Source of the DNA: Oribacterium sp. WCC10
GTDB lineage: Bacteria; Bacillota; Clostridia; Lachnospirales; Lachnospiraceae
Direction: 5' to 3'
DNA length: 64,000 bases
Assembly: GCF_900113415.1 (NCBI RefSeq)
Contig: NZ_FOPH01000003.1
Coordinates: 1-64,000, forward strand
Shown: one piece after another, positions 61,441 to 64,000 of the stretch
How the letters are laid out: every line of letters starts with the position of its first letter
Numbering within the stretch: the stretch's first letter is position 1
The notes under the pieces: generated by a model
What the model was told of the DNA's origin: nothing
Databases searched by the model: none
What the model saw: the letters and a program-made list of their open reading frames with translations, nothing else
Made by a program: the position numbers and the translations under genes

Positions 61441-62523
61441 ATGGAAAAAGAGAAAAAGGGTGTGGGTTTAAAGCACATCTCAAAGATATACACTGACCCA
61501 AAGACTAAAAAGCAGTTTTATGCTGTGAAAGATATGAACCTTGACATTGCACCGGGAAGTTTCGTGACTCTCCTCGGCCCTTCAGGCTGCGGAAAAACAA
61601 CAACTCTCCGTATGATCGCAGGTTTTGAATCTCCTGATGAAGGGCAGATTTATATAGGTTCTGAAGCTGTAAATGAACTGACTCCCAACAAGAGAGATAC
61701 GGCAATGGTATTTCAGAGTTATGCATTGCTTCCGCATTACAATGTATTCGATAATGTTGCCTACGGTCTGAAGCTTAGAAAGCTACCTAAAGAAGTAATA
61801 CATGAGAAGGTTATCAATATCCTTAAACTTGTGGAGATGGAGGGGATGGAGTCAAGAATGACAAACCAGCTTTCCGGCGGACAGCAGCAGAGAGTCGCTC
61901 TCGCGAGAGCACTGGTTCTTGAGCCGGGAGTACTGCTTTTTGATGAACCTCTCAGCAATCTTGATGCGAAGCTTAGAGTCACCATGCGTACTGAGATAAG
62001 ACGCATACAGCAGAAGGTGGGCATAACAGCTATCTATGTAACCCATGATCAGTCTGAGGCCATGAGCATTTCCGACCAGATCATCATTATGAGCAAAGGA
62101 AAAATGGAACAGGTGGGAACACCGAGGGAGATATATTATCACCCGGCATCAAGATTTGTCGCGGATTTCATCGGTGAAGCAAACTTCATACCGGCGGAAG
62201 TGGAAAGCGTGGATGAAGAAAATGAAACCGCAGATATCAGTGTATTCGGAGAAAAGATAACCGTAAGAAACCATAACAGGATAAAACCTCACGAGGAAGC
62301 CTCTCTGGTCATTCGACCTGAAAATGCAAAACTCAGCGATAAAGGAATCCTGAAGGGCGTGGTTTCACTGTCAACCTTCATGGGATCATACCAGTACTAT
62401 CGCCTGAAAATCGGAGATATGGAAGTGCAGCTCTCGGACTACAATCCCGTAAACAGAAAGGTATATGAGGTAAACGAAGAAGCCTGCCTGGATTTCGACC
62501 CGAAGGCGGTATATATTCTTTGA
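61441..62523 (+). CDS. ABC importer ATP-binding protein (FbpC-like)
   Basis: A 360-residue ATPase with C-terminal TOBE regulatory domain. Walker A LGPSGCGKTTTLRM, signature LSGGQQQRVALARAL, Walker B VLLFDEPLSNLDAKLR, switch VTHDQSEAMSISD, TOBE-like VIRPENAKL near residue 285. It energises the permease encoded just upstream. RBS GGAGGAAAG inside the permease end. No terminator is obvious; an ATAAGTATT region follows. Confidence 0.92.
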   Translation: MEKEKKGVGLKHISKIYTDPKTKKQFYAVKDMNLDIAPGSFVTLLGPSGCGKTTTLRMIAGFESPDEGQIYIGSEAVNELTPNKRDTAMVFQSYALLPHYNVFDNVAYGLKLRKLPKEVIHEKVINILKLVEMEGMESRMTNQLSGGQQQRVALARALVLEPGVLLFDEPLSNLDAKLRVTMRTEIRRIQQKVGITAIYVTHDQSEAMSISDQIIIMSKGKMEQVGTPREIYYHPASRFVADFIGEANFIPAEVESVDEENETADISVFGEKITVRNHNRIKPHEEASLVIRPENAKLSDKGILKGVVSLSTFMGSYQYYRLKIGDMEVQLSDYNPVNRKVYEVNEEACLDFDPKAVYIL

Positions 62524-62976
62524 TGATGCTCTATAAGTATTAGTTCTCCTATAAAAATGAGAGAAAACTATACAACAAGACTATCACATATAGGGATAAG
62601 AAAATGCAAGGGATGGGTGACCAGGCTTGTGAGTTGAAAGAATATACTCGCAGACATGTACGATTCAATATGCACTTTTGTGCATATTGGGCGCACATGA
62701 CAAGAGGATGTTCTTTCAATCTCGTGGGACGTCGCGCAACCTTGCATTTACTGTATCCCTCATACAGGTTATATTTTCTATGCCCTATGATTACTTGATT
62801 TTATGTCTCACAAGAACTATACTTCAGCTAATGCGGCTTTTATCTGCATTTTCTGCATTTATCAAAGTTTATGATACCTGGGAAATCGTCATGACCGGTA
62901 AGCATCGGCATGAATTCAGATAGAAGTCCACGGGAAGGGTAGATATGAAGACCCTCGCATTGAAAGGAGTACACTA
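62524..62976 (+). other. Leader region of the DAHP synthase gene
   Basis: 453 bases without a convincing CDS. It holds the structured segment 62634-62719 (see separate entry) and, near 62863-62922, an open frame ending RHEFR that I judge fortuitous. No T-box specifier motif (GGTGG-ACCGCG) was seen. AAAGGAG at 62964-62970 is the RBS of the next gene. Confidence 0.45.
62634..62719 (+). promoter_or_regulatory. Extended hairpin leader, candidate regulatory RNA of aroF-like gene
   Basis: TTGAAAGAA (62634-62642) pairs with TTCTTTCAA (62711-62719). Inside are ACATG(T) / (C)ACATG and the perfect ATATGCAC-TTTT-GTGCATAT (62668-62687). Together they make a long, nearly continuous helix of ~86 bases. 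Function unknown; aromatic-amino-acid feedback is a natural hypothesis. Confidence 0.45.
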
Positions 62977-64000
62977 TGGGATTTGAATTCAGAGCAAAGC
63001 TTCCGTCCAGCGCGGAAATCAGAGAACAGATTCCTCTTTCAGCAGAGCTTGCCAAGATAAAGGCAGAACGCGACGAGGAAATCAAGGCCATATTCAGAGG
63101 AGACTCAAAGAAGTTTCTTCTTATCATCGGACCATGTTCGGCAGATCATCCGGATCCGGTACTTGAGTATTGCAACCGATTAAAAGAGATTGCAGATCAG
63201 GTCAAGGACAGTATCATGATCGTGCCGCGTATATACACAAACAAGCCACGTACAACAGGTCAGGGTTACAAGGGAATGCTTCATCAGCCGGACCCTGAAA
63301 AGGATGCCAATGTTTTAGGCGGTATCGCAGCCATCAGAAAGCTTCATATGGAAGTCCTTTCACAGACAGGAATGTCAACAGCTGATGAGATGCTGTATCC
63401 TGACAATCTCCGTTACCTCAGTGATATCATGAGCTATGTGGCTGTTGGCGCACGTTCTGTTGAGAACCAGCAGCACAGACTTGTGGCATCAGGTATAGAT
63501 GTTCCTACCGGAATGAAGAACCCGACTTCCGGAGACTTCGGAGTCATGCTTAATTCTATCTATGCAGGACAGCATGCACATGACTTTATTTTCCGCGAGT
63601 GGGAGGTTCAGTCCGATGGAAATCCTTACACACATGCGATTCTGAGAGGAGCACAGTCAAAGCATGGTCAGATCATGCCGAACTATCACTATGAGGATCT
63701 GAAGCTTCTTTACAACCTGTATACAAAGAAAGAGCTTTTGAATCCTGCGGTTGTGGTAGATACAAACCACTGTAATTCTGCAAAGAAGTATAAGGAACAG
63801 CTTCGTATCGCGAAGGAAGTCATGCATTCACGCAAGTACTCTGCAGAGCTTGCACGTTTTGTAAAGGGGCTTATGGTTGAGTCCTACATCGAGGAAGGCA
63901 GCTGTAAGGTAGAGGATCATATCTTCGGAAAGTCCATTACCGATGCATGTATAGGATGGGAAGATACCAAGAGACTCATTTCAGATGTATATGATTATAC
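62977..64000 (+). CDS. 3-deoxy-7-phosphoheptulonate synthase (partial)
   Basis: The first 341 codons of a type I DAHP synthase (AroF/G/H family); the rest lies beyond the window. It joins phosphoenolpyruvate and erythrose-4-phosphate, the first step of aromatic amino acid synthesis. Motifs: LLIIGPCSADHPDPVLEYCN, MIVPRIYTNKPRTTGQGYKG, ARSVENQQHRLVASG, GVMLNSIYAG, VVVDTNHCNSAKKYKEQ and VESYIEEGSCKVED, covering active-site Cys, Lys, His and Glu/Asp metal ligands. ATG 62977 has AAAGGAG six bases upstream. Length up to the break is consistent with a normal ~350-residue enzyme. Confidence 0.94.

Noticed and set aside
62604-62923. ORFs in the DAHP synthase leader (62604-62798 and 62678-62923)
   Set aside because: They lack good ribosome binding sites, overlap each other in different frames, and have compositions unlike real proteins; the RNA structure is the better explanation.

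Overview
The window looks like a piece of a Lachnospiraceae chromosome (Clostridia; a Butyrivibrio-like rumen or gut anaerobe is my best guess). The grounds are moderate-to-low GC with many AT-rich intergenic stretches, strong AGGAGG-type ribosome binding sites, a class B sortase, 2[4Fe-4S] ferredoxins, two ECF S components (one QueT with a preQ1-like leader), a clostridial-style minimal type IV pilus operon, and molybdenum/tungsten oxidoreductase genes. The taxonomic call is inference from gene content only.

Layout. 1-470: 3' end of a 23S rRNA gene, tRNA-Asn and tRNA-Thr, then a terminator; no 5S gene is visible. 715-5580: an ECF S component, an orphan structured-RNA locus with two terminators, an unknown protein, an aldo/keto reductase with ferredoxin tail and a GNAT acetyltransferase, separated by repeat elements. 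5763-12672: a MacA/MacB-like efflux system, an OmpR-type two-component pair and a secreted cell-wall-binding protein, probably an envelope-stress or antimicrobial-peptide resistance operon. 12919-16269: PfkB kinase, ferredoxin (minus strand), sortase B and two small proteins sharing a WQGK domain. 16782-22564: pilus operon PilB, TraX-like, PilT, PilC and pilin; a second pilin gene stands alone at 25305. 22897-24940: an Rpn-type nuclease and an unknown membrane-anchored protein. 25988-32152 (minus): an NRPS-like A-PCP-C protein and a frameshifted glycosyltransferase/condensation-like gene. 32892-40671: a molybdenum/tungsten cofactor locus (MobB, FdhD, FMN-binding protein, Tat-exported iron-sulfur lipoprotein, AOR-family tungstoenzyme, unknown protein, MoeA), with a compact structured leader RNA before the oxidoreductase genes. 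40842-41396: preQ1-like riboswitch and QueT. 41903-45634: a very large EAL protein with degenerate GGDEF domains. 45847-46975 (minus): two half-size chromate-family transporters. 47298-51858: a ZorA/ZorB-like ion-driven motor pair followed by an NhaC antiporter. 53163-56834: a LytS-type kinase, CPBP-like membrane protein and REC-winged-helix regulator. 57286-62523: an SDR (fructuronate-reductase-like) and an Fe3+-type ABC importer. 62977-end: a DAHP synthase cut by the window edge.

The most striking non-genic content is an abundant system of intergenic palindromes. Family R1 is a composite of up to four successive hairpin modules (full length about 265-295 bp). It occurs in at least ten full or partial copies in both orientations, often starting right at a stop codon, and one module resembles the 23S-tRNA spacer. 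Family R2 is a palindrome of about 27 bp that overlaps or abuts several stop codons. A third element is a 107-bp hairpin unit in three tandem copies. These, the orphan ZorAB-like motor, the A-PCP-C synthetase and the structured leader of the tungstoenzyme operon are the best candidates for undescribed biology here.
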